NCBI GenBank assembly: GCA_031385445.1
Contig: JANNBM010000007.1
Location: forward strand, 1 to 64,000
Reading direction: 5' to 3'
From: CAIYZT01 sp031385445
GTDB lineage: Bacteria > Pseudomonadota > Alphaproteobacteria > Rhodobacterales > Rhodobacteraceae
Length of the DNA: 64,000 bases
Positions 42,596-50,094 of this stretch are shown here, piece after piece; position 1 is the stretch's first letter; each line of letters starts with the position of its first letter. Under the pieces are notes generated by a model. The model was not told where the DNA came from. It worked only from the letters and a program-made list of their open reading frames with translations, and did no database searches. A program made the position numbers and the translations under genes.

Positions 42596-43414
42596 ATGGG
42601 TTTTCCGGGCACTTGGATGACGGAATCGGAATCAGTTGTGTACCGGGTGGTGCCGAAATGCGCCTGCTCGACCATCGGGCAGATCATGTATTACGGTGAT
42701 CACGGCACGTTTTTTGACGGCGATATTCACGACGCGACCGAAGGCATGCACAAATGGGCGATCGAGGCGAGCCAGCCCAAGCTTGAAATCGCCGCCAAAG
42801 GTCACAAGATTTTTTCCTTTACCTGCGTGCGAAACCCGTATGAGCGCATCCTGTCGTCCTTTTTCGACAAGATCTGCGGCATTCAGCGCAATGGAAAACG
42901 GTATCGCGGCAATCTGGTGCCACTTTTGGTGCAAAAATATGGGATCGAGGTGGGCGGCGACGACGGCAAGGGCGAGTTTGATCAGATCGCGAGTTTTCGG
43001 CGGTTCCTTCTGTTCGCCCGCGACACCATTCGTTTCCGCAAACCGATGGAACCGGATATTCACTGGTCGGCGATGTCGGGCCATATCTCGACCTTTATCG
43101 TGAACGGCGGGCGGTATAATCACATATTTTTCACCGAAAAGTTCAACGAGGGCATGGAAGTCGTCGTGCAAAAGATGAATGCCAAGCACCCGATTGACCT
43201 GACGAAAATCCCCCGGTTCAACGAAAGCGAAGGCCATGGGCCCAAGCGCGCGCACAAGGTAAGCGCCTATTTCGACGATCTGTCGCGGCATCTGGTCTGG
43301 GAAATCTACAAGCGCGATTTCCAACTGTTCAAGTACGACTTCGACAACCCAGACAACAAGATGCCGCTGGGTGCGGTCGATCTGGCCGAAGTCCACGCCA
43401 AGCTGGGCGACTGA
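42596..43414 (+). CDS. Sulfotransferase family 2 protein
   Basis: A 272-residue sulfotransferase. The PAPS-binding 5'-phosphosulfate loop is VPKCACSTIG and the 3'-phosphate motif is CVRNPYERILSSF, typical of carbohydrate sulfotransferases. It starts at ATG 42596. It is divergent from the GT14 gene (gap 138 bases), so the two may assemble or decorate the same surface polysaccharide; no PAPS synthesis genes are nearby. Confidence 0.85.
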   Translation: MGFPGTWMTESESVVYRVVPKCACSTIGQIMYYGDHGTFFDGDIHDATEGMHKWAIEASQPKLEIAAKGHKIFSFTCVRNPYERILSSFFDKICGIQRNGKRYRGNLVPLLVQKYGIEVGGDDGKGEFDQIASFRRFLLFARDTIRFRKPMEPDIHWSAMSGHISTFIVNGGRYNHIFFTEKFNEGMEVVVQKMNAKHPIDLTKIPRFNESEGHGPKRAHKVSAYFDDLSRHLVWEIYKRDFQLFKYDFDNPDNKMPLGAVDLAEVHAKLGD

Positions 43415-43509
43415 GGCCTTAGATCCGTTCAGGTTCCTTCGGAATCAGACTTCAAACCAAGAGTGTATGAATTCTGATGGTCCTTGTTTTTGTTAAAACC
43501 CGAACCTCC

Positions 43510-44493
43510 CTAAATCAGCTTGTGCGCCGCGAACAGCGCCTTGAGGTCCGCCTCGGGGCGGGCGCCGTAGTGGCTGATCACCTCGGCAGCGGCGACGCAG
43601 CCCATGCGGCCCGAGGTGGCAAGGCCCTGGCCCGTCGCAAGGCCGTAAAGGAACCCCGCCGCAAACAGATCGCCCGCGCCGGTGGCGTCGACGGGCACAA
43701 CGCGGGTAACGGGGACAACGACACGCTCATCCCCCCGCATCAGGATCACCTCATCACCCGAGCGGGTGCACACGACGATCCCCGCCTCCGCCGAGGCCTG
43801 TTTCAGCGCGGATTCCAGATCGGTCTGATAAAGCGAAGACCATTCATGTTCGTTGCCGATCACATAATCGAGGTCTTTGACCAGATGGCGGAAACTGTCG
43901 CGGTGACGGTCCACGCAGAAAGGGTCTGACAGGGCGATACCGGCGCGGCCGCCCGCGTGCTGGCACAGTTTGGCGGCGCGTTCAAAGGCGGCTTTGCCCT
44001 TGGGCTTGTCATAAAGATAACCTTCGAGGAAAAGATAGTCGGTATCGCCCGCCACCGCATCGGACACGTCCAACGGCCCAAGCTCCGAGGAAATGCCGAG
44101 ATAGGTGTTCATCGACCGCTCGCCATCTTTGGACACAAAGATCATCGAGCGCGAGGTGGGCAATTCGCCCCCCGTCACCGGCGGATTGACGAAATCGGTG
44201 CCGCCCGTCGCCATTGCCTGCGCGTAAAACCGTCCCAAGGCGTCGTCATGGACGCGGCCGATAAAGGCCGTTTTCATCCCAAGCGTGCCCAGACCGGCCA
44301 GCGTGTTCGCGACCGAGCCGCCCGCGCCCTGCACGCGGTCGTGCATCGCGGCATAAAGCAGCTCGCCGCGTTCGCGCTCCACCAGTTGCATGATGCCTTT
44401 TTCGATGCCCATCAGTTCCAGAAAGCTGTCATCGGACTTGGAGAATACATCGACGATGGCGTTGCCGATGCCGACGATCTGGTACTTTTTCAT
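43510..44493 (-). CDS. PfkB family carbohydrate/adenosine kinase
   Basis: A 327-residue ribokinase-fold kinase. An N-terminal GGSVANTLAGLG motif and the C-terminal VDATGAGDLFAAGFLYG (DTGAGD, the catalytic aspartate and anion hole) define the family. Length and substrate-loop features resemble adenosine kinase, but specificity cannot be told from sequence alone. Its start overlaps the nth stop by four bases (ATGA). Confidence 0.85.
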   Translation of the reverse strand: MKKYQIVGIGNAIVDVFSKSDDSFLELMGIEKGIMQLVERERGELLYAAMHDRVQGAGGSVANTLAGLGTLGMKTAFIGRVHDDALGRFYAQAMATGGTDFVNPPVTGGELPTSRSMIFVSKDGERSMNTYLGISSELGPLDVSDAVAGDTDYLFLEGYLYDKPKGKAAFERAAKLCQHAGGRAGIALSDPFCVDRHRDSFRHLVKDLDYVIGNEHEWSSLYQTDLESALKQASAEAGIVVCTRSGDEVILMRGDERVVVPVTRVVPVDATGAGDLFAAGFLYGLATGQGLATSGRMGCVAAAEVISHYGARPEADLKALFAAHKLI

Positions 44494-45134
44494 GCGGTCT
44501 TATCCTCGAACTGACAGTCAGCGGCGATCGGACAGATGCCGCATTTGGGTTTGCGCGCCTGGCAGATATAGCGTCCGTGCAGAATAAGCCAGTGGTGCGC
44601 GTGCTGTTGGTACGCGGCGGGCACGTTATCTTCGACGGCGCGTTCAACGGCCGTCTCGTCGCGGCCGGGCGCGATGCCGGTGCGGTTGCCGACGCGGAAG
44701 ATATGGGTGTCAACCGCCTGCGCGGGCTGGTGAAACCACATGTTCAACACCACATTGGCGGTTTTGCGCCCGACCCCCGGCAGCAGTTGCAGCGCCGCGC
44801 GGGACGAGGGCACCTGCCCGCCGAAATCGTCGATCAGCATCCGGGACAGCTTGATCACGTTGCGGGCTTTGGTGCGGTAAAGGCCGATGGTTCTGATATG
44901 CTGGATCAGCGCCTCTTCTCCCAAAGCGAGCATCTTTTCGGGGGTATCGGCGATCTGGAACAGGGGGCCGGTGGCTTTGTTCACGCCGATATCGGTGGAC
45001 TGCGCCGACAAAGCCACGGCCACGACAAGGGTGAAGGCGTTCGTGTGATTCAATTCGCCTTTTGGCTCTGCGTCCGCCTGCGCAAAGCGGGCAAAGATGC
45101 GGTGCAGGGCGGGGTATGAAAGCTGGCGTGCCAT
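44490..45134 (-). CDS. nth: Endonuclease III
   Basis: A 214-residue DNA glycosylase/AP lyase for oxidised pyrimidines in base-excision repair. It has the helix-hairpin-helix LLPGVGRKTAN with the catalytic lysine, the catalytic aspartate in VDTHIFRV, and the C-terminal [4Fe-4S] loop (CQARKPKCGICPIAADC). The kinase gene follows it within the same transcript. Confidence 0.96.
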   Translation of the reverse strand: MARQLSYPALHRIFARFAQADAEPKGELNHTNAFTLVVAVALSAQSTDIGVNKATGPLFQIADTPEKMLALGEEALIQHIRTIGLYRTKARNVIKLSRMLIDDFGGQVPSSRAALQLLPGVGRKTANVVLNMWFHQPAQAVDTHIFRVGNRTGIAPGRDETAVERAVEDNVPAAYQQHAHHWLILHGRYICQARKPKCGICPIAADCQFEDKTA

Positions 45135-45239
45135 GGCAACGGTATGGCGGGGGCACGCGGGCGGATCAAGGGAAAGGCGCAGGAATCGGGTCGCATGGGA
45201 GGCAAGGCTGCCCTATCGTGGCATGAAAGGAGACTGCCG

Positions 45240-46082
45240 ATGAATGATCAAAGCCCAAGTTACCATTACGGCGTGATTGGCCGGGCGCTGCGCGAGATTG
45301 ATGCGGCGGGGCCGGGGCTGTCGCTTGACGATCTGGCGGCGCGGATGGGCATGTCGGCGGCGCATTTTCAGCGGGTTTTTTCGGCTTGGGTCGGGGTCAG
45401 CCCGAAGCGGTATCAGCAATACCTGACGCTGGATCATGCCAAGCACCTGTTGGAGGACCGGTTCACGGTGCTGGATACCGCGCTGCAATCGGGGCTGTCG
45501 GGCGGTGGGCGTCTGCATGATCTTTTCCTGACATGGGAGGCGATGACGCCGGGCGAATATGCGGCGGGCGGTGCGGGGTTGACGTTGCATTGGGGGATTG
45601 TGCCGTCGCCCTTTGGCGAGGCGGTGGTGATGGCAAGCGCGCGCGGAATCTGCGGGCTGGGGTTCAGCGCCGAGATGGGCCAAGAGGCGGCGGTGGCCGA
45701 TCTGACGCGCCGCTGGCCCAAAGCCAGCTTTGTGCGCGACGAGGCGGCGGTGGCCCCCTTGGCCGAGGCGGCGCTTGGCGGGACGGGGGGCAAGCTGCAC
45801 CTGATCGGCGCGCCGTTCCAGATCAAGGTTTGGGAGGCGCTGTTGCGCGTGCCATCCGGCCATGTGACAAGTTACAGCCAGATCGCGGGCGCGATTGGCC
45901 ATGACAAGGCGGTGCGCGCCGTGGGCACGGCGGTGGGGCGCAATCCGATCTCGTTTCTGATCCCCTGCCACAGGGCCCTGCGCAAATCGGGGGCTTTGGG
46001 CGGCTATCACTGGGGATTGCCCGTCAAACGCGCGATGTTGGCCTGGGAAGGCGCTAGGGCGGATGCAGCGGAAAGCCGCTGA
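45240..46082 (+). CDS. AraC-type HTH and methylated-DNA-protein cysteine methyltransferase fusion
   Basis: A 280-residue two-domain protein. Residues 1-~100 carry an AraC-type helix-turn-helix (LDDLAARMGMSAAHFQRVF, then YQQYLTLDHAKHLL); the C-terminus is an MGMT domain with the DNA-binding segment and the alkyl-acceptor cysteine in IPCHRALRKSG. It has the layout of Ada without its N-terminal zinc-binding phosphotriester domain. It removes O6-methylguanine damage and may regulate its own expression; this regulation is inferred. Confidence 0.85.
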   Translation: MNDQSPSYHYGVIGRALREIDAAGPGLSLDDLAARMGMSAAHFQRVFSAWVGVSPKRYQQYLTLDHAKHLLEDRFTVLDTALQSGLSGGGRLHDLFLTWEAMTPGEYAAGGAGLTLHWGIVPSPFGEAVVMASARGICGLGFSAEMGQEAAVADLTRRWPKASFVRDEAAVAPLAEAALGGTGGKLHLIGAPFQIKVWEALLRVPSGHVTSYSQIAGAIGHDKAVRAVGTAVGRNPISFLIPCHRALRKSGALGGYHWGLPVKRAMLAWEGARADAAESR

Positions 46083-46166
46083 AAGCGGCTTGGGCCTGTC
46101 GCTGGGGCCATAGGATTGGTATAATCGGGGCCGAGGGCGAAACTTTCCGAACGAATGAGGCACAAT

Positions 46167-46829
46167 ATGAATTTGAAATCTCCACTTGTGGTTGGCCTGA
46201 TGGCCGGGCTTTTGTTGACCGGCTGCGTGTCTGGGACCGGCTCGTCTTATGGCGATCCTGAGGCCAATGCCCGCGAAGGCGCGATTGCGGGCGCCGTGAT
46301 CGGCGGCGTCGCGGGTGCGATCACCGGCAAAGGCAACGGCAAAGACCGACTTGGCCGGGCCATTGGCGGCGCGGTTATTGGCGCGGTTGTGGGCGGCGTT
46401 GGGGGCACCTTGATCGACCAGCAAGAAGCGGACCTGCGCGGCTCGCTCGGCGGCAATGTCACGGTCACCAACATGGGTGATTATCTGGTGGTGAACCTGC
46501 CGCAAGACCTGCTGTTCGCGACCGACAGCGCAAGCCTGCGCCCCGACCTTTTGTCGGACCTGCAAGCCGTGGCCGCCAGCCTGAACAAATATCCCGACAG
46601 CACGGTCGAGGTGATCGGCCATACCGACAACACCGGCACCGCCGCCTATAACCAAGACCTGTCGCAGCGTCGCGGCTCGTCGGTGGCGTCCAGCCTGATC
46701 GGCTACGGCGTGCCCTCGTCGCGCGTGCGCGCTTACGGCCGGGGCGAAGATCAGCCGATTGCGTCCAACCTGACGCCTGAAGGCATGGCACTGAACCGCC
46801 GGGTCGAGATTATTATTCGCCCGAACTAA
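46167..46829 (+). CDS. OmpA-family lipoprotein with glycine-zipper region
   Basis: A 220-residue lipoprotein. A signal peptide ends in the lipobox LLTGC, followed by a glycine-rich zipper region (AGAVIGGVAGAITG, repeated as GGAVIGAVVGGVGG) and a C-terminal OmpA peptidoglycan-binding domain (VIGHTDNTGTAAYNQ, LSQRRGSSVA). It probably links the outer membrane to the cell wall. The ATG 46167 is chosen because a GAGG ribosome-binding site precedes it by about seven bases; 46155 is the alternative. Confidence 0.85.
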   Translation: MNLKSPLVVGLMAGLLLTGCVSGTGSSYGDPEANAREGAIAGAVIGGVAGAITGKGNGKDRLGRAIGGAVIGAVVGGVGGTLIDQQEADLRGSLGGNVTVTNMGDYLVVNLPQDLLFATDSASLRPDLLSDLQAVAASLNKYPDSTVEVIGHTDNTGTAAYNQDLSQRRGSSVASSLIGYGVPSSRVRAYGRGEDQPIASNLTPEGMALNRRVEIIIRPN

Positions 46830-46855
46830 GGCGTCCGAGCGAAAGTCAGAAGGAC

Positions 46856-46887
46856 AAAAGGCCCGAAGGTTTCCCTTCGGGCCTTTT
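46856..46887. terminator. Bidirectional terminator between the OmpA-like gene and the atp operon
   Basis: AAAAGGCCCGAAGG and CCTTCGGGCCTTTT form a perfect 14-base stem with a 4-base loop, flanked by A and T runs. It serves both converging transcripts. Confidence 0.93.
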
Positions 46888-46907
46888 CCTGTGGCGATCA
46901 ATCAAAT

Positions 46908-47468
46908 TCAGTGCAGTTTTGCTTCGACCAGCACGATGGCGGCATCAATCGAGGCGGCGACGCCTTCGGCCGTGGACTGCTTGGCCAGAACGTCGGATGC
47001 GGCAGCAACGGCAATTATCACGGCCTGTTCGCGCACCTGACGGATCGCAGCGGTTTCGGCGTTCGCAATCTTTGCTTGCGCATCGGTCAAACGGCGGGCG
47101 ATCGACGCTTTCAGCTGTGCCTTGGCCTCGGTTGCTGCGGCCTGCGCCTCTTCCTTGGCGGCGGCCACGATACGCACCGACTGCACCTCGACCTCTTTTT
47201 GCTTGGCGTCAAAGCTGGCCAGAACCGCACTGGCCTCATCGCGCAGCGCACGCGCCTCGTCCAGATCAGATTTGATCTGCGCCGCGCGGGCATCCAGCAA
47301 AGAGCCGACCTTGGCAGGCGCCTTCGCCCAAAGCACGATGCCGACAAAAATGATGAACGCCAGCAACACCACGAAGTTGGTGTTGTGCAGCGAGAAGAAC
47401 GGACCGCCGGCGGCAAAGGCCGGGCTGGCGGCCATGCCAAGTGCGGCGGCGAAGAGGATCTTTTTCAT
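46908..47468 (-). CDS. atpF: ATP synthase Fo subunit b
   Basis: A 186-residue subunit with an N-terminal membrane segment (FVVLLAFIIFVGIVLW) and a long helical coiled-coil stalk. It is one half of the peripheral stator. ATG 47466-47468 is preferred over 47469-47471, since the AAAGGA ribosome-binding site is six bases from it. Two b-type genes are found side by side (here and the next feature), as in photosynthetic and related alphaproteobacteria. Confidence 0.93.
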   Translation of the reverse strand: MKKILFAAALGMAASPAFAAGGPFFSLHNTNFVVLLAFIIFVGIVLWAKAPAKVGSLLDARAAQIKSDLDEARALRDEASAVLASFDAKQKEVEVQSVRIVAAAKEEAQAAATEAKAQLKASIARRLTDAQAKIANAETAAIRQVREQAVIIAVAAASDVLAKQSTAEGVAASIDAAIVLVEAKLH

Positions 47469-47471
47469 CAT

Positions 47472-48002
47472 TTATCCTTTCAGACGCGCGGTGACGGCAG
47501 CAGTGATGGCGCGCGCATCCGCGCTGCCCCCAAAGGCCGCGACCAATTCCTTGGCCGTATCCTTGGCGACGGCGGCAATCGCATCGGCGGCACCGGCGCG
47601 GATATCGTCCAGCGCCTTGGCCGCTTCGCCTGCCTTCACCGCAATCTCGGCGTCGGCCTTGGCGGTGGCCTTCGCCAGATCCTTCTGGATGTCCGCTTTT
47701 GCCTCGGCCACAATCTTGGCCGCCTCAACGCGGGCGCGGGCCAAAGCGTCATTATAGGCGCGCTCGGCATCAACGGCCTTTTGCTTGAACTCTTCAGCCG
47801 CGCGCAGATCAGCCGTAATGGTGGCCCTGCGCAGGCTTAAGGTTCCGCCGATGCGCGGCAGGGCCACGCGCGACAGCACGACATAAAGGATGATCAACGT
47901 GACCAGCAGCCAGAAAATCTGGTTCGGAAAGGTTGAAAAGTCCAGCTGCGGCATGCCTGCCGAAGCGCCTTCTGCCGCGTGCTCTGTGGTGGTGCTCGCC
48001 AT
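47472..48002 (-). CDS. atpX: ATP synthase Fo subunit b'
   Basis: A 176-residue second b-type subunit: the membrane helix (IFWLLVTLIILYVVLSRV) near the N-terminus follows ~40 hydrophilic residues, then a long alanine/lysine-rich coiled coil. It pairs with subunit b in the stator stalk. ATG 48000-48002 is preferred, with a GAGGAC-like ribosome-binding site; 48015-48017 is an alternative. Confidence 0.93.
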   Translation of the reverse strand: MASTTTEHAAEGASAGMPQLDFSTFPNQIFWLLVTLIILYVVLSRVALPRIGGTLSLRRATITADLRAAEEFKQKAVDAERAYNDALARARVEAAKIVAEAKADIQKDLAKATAKADAEIAVKAGEAAKALDDIRAGAADAIAAVAKDTAKELVAAFGGSADARAITAAVTARLKG

Positions 48003-48107
48003 GTCTGTCCTCGACATTCCCCCGCGCCGAAAGGGGCTACGGGTTCCTTGGGGTTATCGCGAAGGGCAACCGAAGTTGCCCCTCACGTCCGTCAGGAGTT
48101 CGGTCTT

Positions 48108-48347
48108 TTAGACCGCGAACATCAGAAGCAAGGCGACGAGAAACGCGAAGATGCCCAGAGCTTCGGCGAAAGCGAGGCCGATGAACAGCGTCGCGGTCTG
48201 CGAAGCGGCTGCCGACGGGTTGCGCAGGGCGCCTGCGAGGAAGTTACCGGCAACAGCGCCAACGCCGATGGCGGCTGCGCCCGAACCGATGGCGGCCAGA
48301 CCGGCGCCGATGAATTTACCCATTGCTGCTGCTGCTTCAAGTTCCAT
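48108..48347 (-). CDS. atpE: ATP synthase Fo subunit c
   Basis: A 79-residue two-helix proteolipid forming the rotor ring. The proton-carrying carboxylate is the glutamate in LAFAEALGIF of helix 2, and helix 1 is glycine/alanine-rich (GAGLAAIGSGAAAIG). Confidence 0.97.
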   Translation of the reverse strand: MELEAAAAMGKFIGAGLAAIGSGAAAIGVGAVAGNFLAGALRNPSAAASQTATLFIGLAFAEALGIFAFLVALLLMFAV

Positions 48348-48394
48348 GTGTCGTCTCCTTGGATTGGAATAAGGTGATAAGGTGTGACCGGCGC

Positions 48395-49180
48395 TTAGTG
48401 GCCCGGATGGAGCGCGTCTTTGAGATAAACGCAGGTCAGGATGGTAAAAACATAGGCCTGAATGCCCGCAACGAGCACCTCAAGCGCATAGATGGCGGTG
48501 ATCGCGAGGACCGAAACCGGGGTCACCACAATGCCGATGGCCGAGATCAGGATCATCGGGGCAAAGGCGGCAAACACCTTGATCACGGCGTGACCGGCCA
48601 TGATATTGCCCGCCAGACGAATGGAATGGCTGACCGGGCGCACGAAGTAGGAGATCAATTCGATCACGGCGATGATCGGGCGCAGGATCAACGGTGCATC
48701 TTTCATCCAGAACAGGCCCAGAAAGCCGAGCCCGTGTTTGTAAAGGCCCAGAAGCGTGACGAACAGGAACACGCCAAAGCCCAGGACGGCGGTGACGGCG
48801 ATGTGCGATGTGGGGGTGAACGCGCCAGGCAACAGGCCAAGGAAGTTCACGAAAAGGATGAACAGAAACAACGTCATGATCATCGGAAAATACTTGGCGC
48901 CGTCATGGCCTGCCACGTCTTCGACCATTTTGTAAATGAAGTCATAGATCATCTCGCCCACCGATTGCAGGCGGCCCGGGATCACGGCTTTGGCCGACGA
49001 TCCGAAGACGAAAACCACGACAATGGCGATCAGGGCAAGCGCCATCCAGAGGGTGGCGTTGGTGGGGGTGTACCAGGTGATCGGACCTTCGCCGAACAGA
49101 CGGTGAATTTCGAACTGCTGCAGCGGATGGAAGGCAAGGCCGCCTTCGCTGTGTTCTGCTTCGCCTGCCACGTCAGTCAT
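48395..49180 (-). CDS. atpB: ATP synthase Fo subunit a
   Basis: A 261-residue membrane protein with several membrane helices and the essential arginine in the segment SIRLAGNIMAGH, which faces the c-ring. It forms the proton half-channels. Confidence 0.97.
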   Translation of the reverse strand: MTDVAGEAEHSEGGLAFHPLQQFEIHRLFGEGPITWYTPTNATLWMALALIAIVVVFVFGSSAKAVIPGRLQSVGEMIYDFIYKMVEDVAGHDGAKYFPMIMTLFLFILFVNFLGLLPGAFTPTSHIAVTAVLGFGVFLFVTLLGLYKHGLGFLGLFWMKDAPLILRPIIAVIELISYFVRPVSHSIRLAGNIMAGHAVIKVFAAFAPMILISAIGIVVTPVSVLAITAIYALEVLVAGIQAYVFTILTCVYLKDALHPGH

Positions 49181-49502
49181 CCCCTTTTTCGGCGGCCCGC
49201 GCCACCATCTTGTCCTGCACTTCCTTTGCCGAGCGCATCATGGTTTTCACACCCGCCGCAAGCCCCGCAAAGATGAACAACACCAAAAACAGGGGCAGGG
49301 TGCCAAAGAGGCGGTCCAGCCCGTATCCGATGCCGAAGCCGATCCCCAGACCGGCCACAAGTTCGATCACCATGCGCCATGCAAGATTGGCTTGCGCATA
49401 GTCTTTCTTCTGATGGCTTTGCTGCGGCGCGTCTGCCGCCTTGGCCTTGGCAATCCGCTGTTCCAGCGCCTCAAGTCGTGCGCGGTCCGCGTCAGTTACC
49501 AT
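49173..49502 (-). CDS. atpI: ATP synthase protein I (AtpI family)
   Basis: A 109-residue protein with two C-terminal membrane helices (LVAGLGIGFGIGYGLDRL, LPLFLVLFIFAGLAAG) and a hydrophilic N-terminus. AtpI proteins assist assembly of the c-ring. The ATG at 49500-49502 gives the expected length; the gene overlaps atpB by eight bases. It is the first gene of the Fo operon. Confidence 0.9.
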   Translation of the reverse strand: MVTDADRARLEALEQRIAKAKAADAPQQSHQKKDYAQANLAWRMVIELVAGLGIGFGIGYGLDRLFGTLPLFLVLFIFAGLAAGVKTMMRSAKEVQDKMVARAAEKGDD

Positions 49503-49532
49503 GGCAAAAAGCCCCCGGAAGGATTGAGCGGA

Positions 49533-49561
49533 GGGATACTTGCGCGCACGCGCTGTGTCAA
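49533..49561 (-). promoter_or_regulatory. Sigma-70-like promoter of the Fo operon
   Basis: On the minus strand a consensus -35 TTGACA is followed, after 17 bases, by TATCCC as -10. The -10 lies about 30 bases upstream of the atpI start and points leftwards into atpI-B-E-X-F. It is the best promoter-like sequence in the window. Confidence 0.6.
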
Positions 49562-49654
49562 GCAAGAAGGATTTCCGTTAAGATACTGTATTTGTTATAT
49601 TTTAATGGGATACCCCGGGGGCTTGGGAAGGGAATTTGTGGTTTTGGCGGCAGG

Positions 49655-50068
49655 ATGACATTCAACCGTTTGGTTGACGATTGCACGGCAAGGCTGGATA
49701 GTGCGCCAATGGTCAACACGCTCGACATCGTTTTCTCCGCTCTGTCCGACCCGACGCGCAGGGCGATTCTGGCCATGCTGCTGGAAGATGATATGGCGGT
49801 GACGGATGTGGCAGAACCATTTGCCATATCGCTGGCCGCGATTTCGAAGCATTTGGCGATTTTGGCCGAGGCGGGGCTGATTGCGCGGGAAAAGCGGGGC
49901 CGGGTGATCTGGTGCAAGCTGGAGCCGGACGCGATGCGCGGCGCGAGCGTGTGGATGCAGGGGTTCGGGGCGTTCGAGCCGGTCGATCTGGACGCATTCG
50001 AGCGGTTTTTGGAGACGGAGTTGGGGGAAGGGGATGATTTTTCGCAGAAAAATCGTGGCCCCGAATAG
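49655..50068 (+). CDS. ArsR family transcriptional regulator
   Basis: A 137-residue winged-helix repressor (FSALSDPTRRAILAMLLEDD, then VTDVAEPFAISLAAISKHLAILAEAGLI). The ATG at 49655 adds the extra N-terminal segment shared by this ArsR subfamily (MTFNRLVDD before the helix); 49709 is an alternative. No metal-binding cysteine motif is evident, so the signal is unknown. Its last ~10 codons and stop lie inside the paired-hairpin repeat (50036-50091), which is unusual. It is convergent with the matB gene. Confidence 0.82.
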   Translation: MTFNRLVDDCTARLDSAPMVNTLDIVFSALSDPTRRAILAMLLEDDMAVTDVAEPFAISLAAISKHLAILAEAGLIAREKRGRVIWCKLEPDAMRGASVWMQGFGAFEPVDLDAFERFLETELGEGDDFSQKNRGPE

Positions 50069-50091
50069 GGACGAATTTTCTGCGAAAATTC
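50036..50091. repeat. Paired-hairpin repeat, copy 1
   Basis: Two 19-base hairpins: GATTTTT-CGCAG-AAAAATC (50036-50054) and GAATTTT-CTGCG-AAAATTC (50073-50091), 18 bases apart. The same pair in reverse complement occurs at 61910-61991. The repeat is AT-rich in a GC-rich genome and lies between two converging genes, so it may also work as a terminator. Confidence 0.8.
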
Positions 50092-50094
50092 AGG

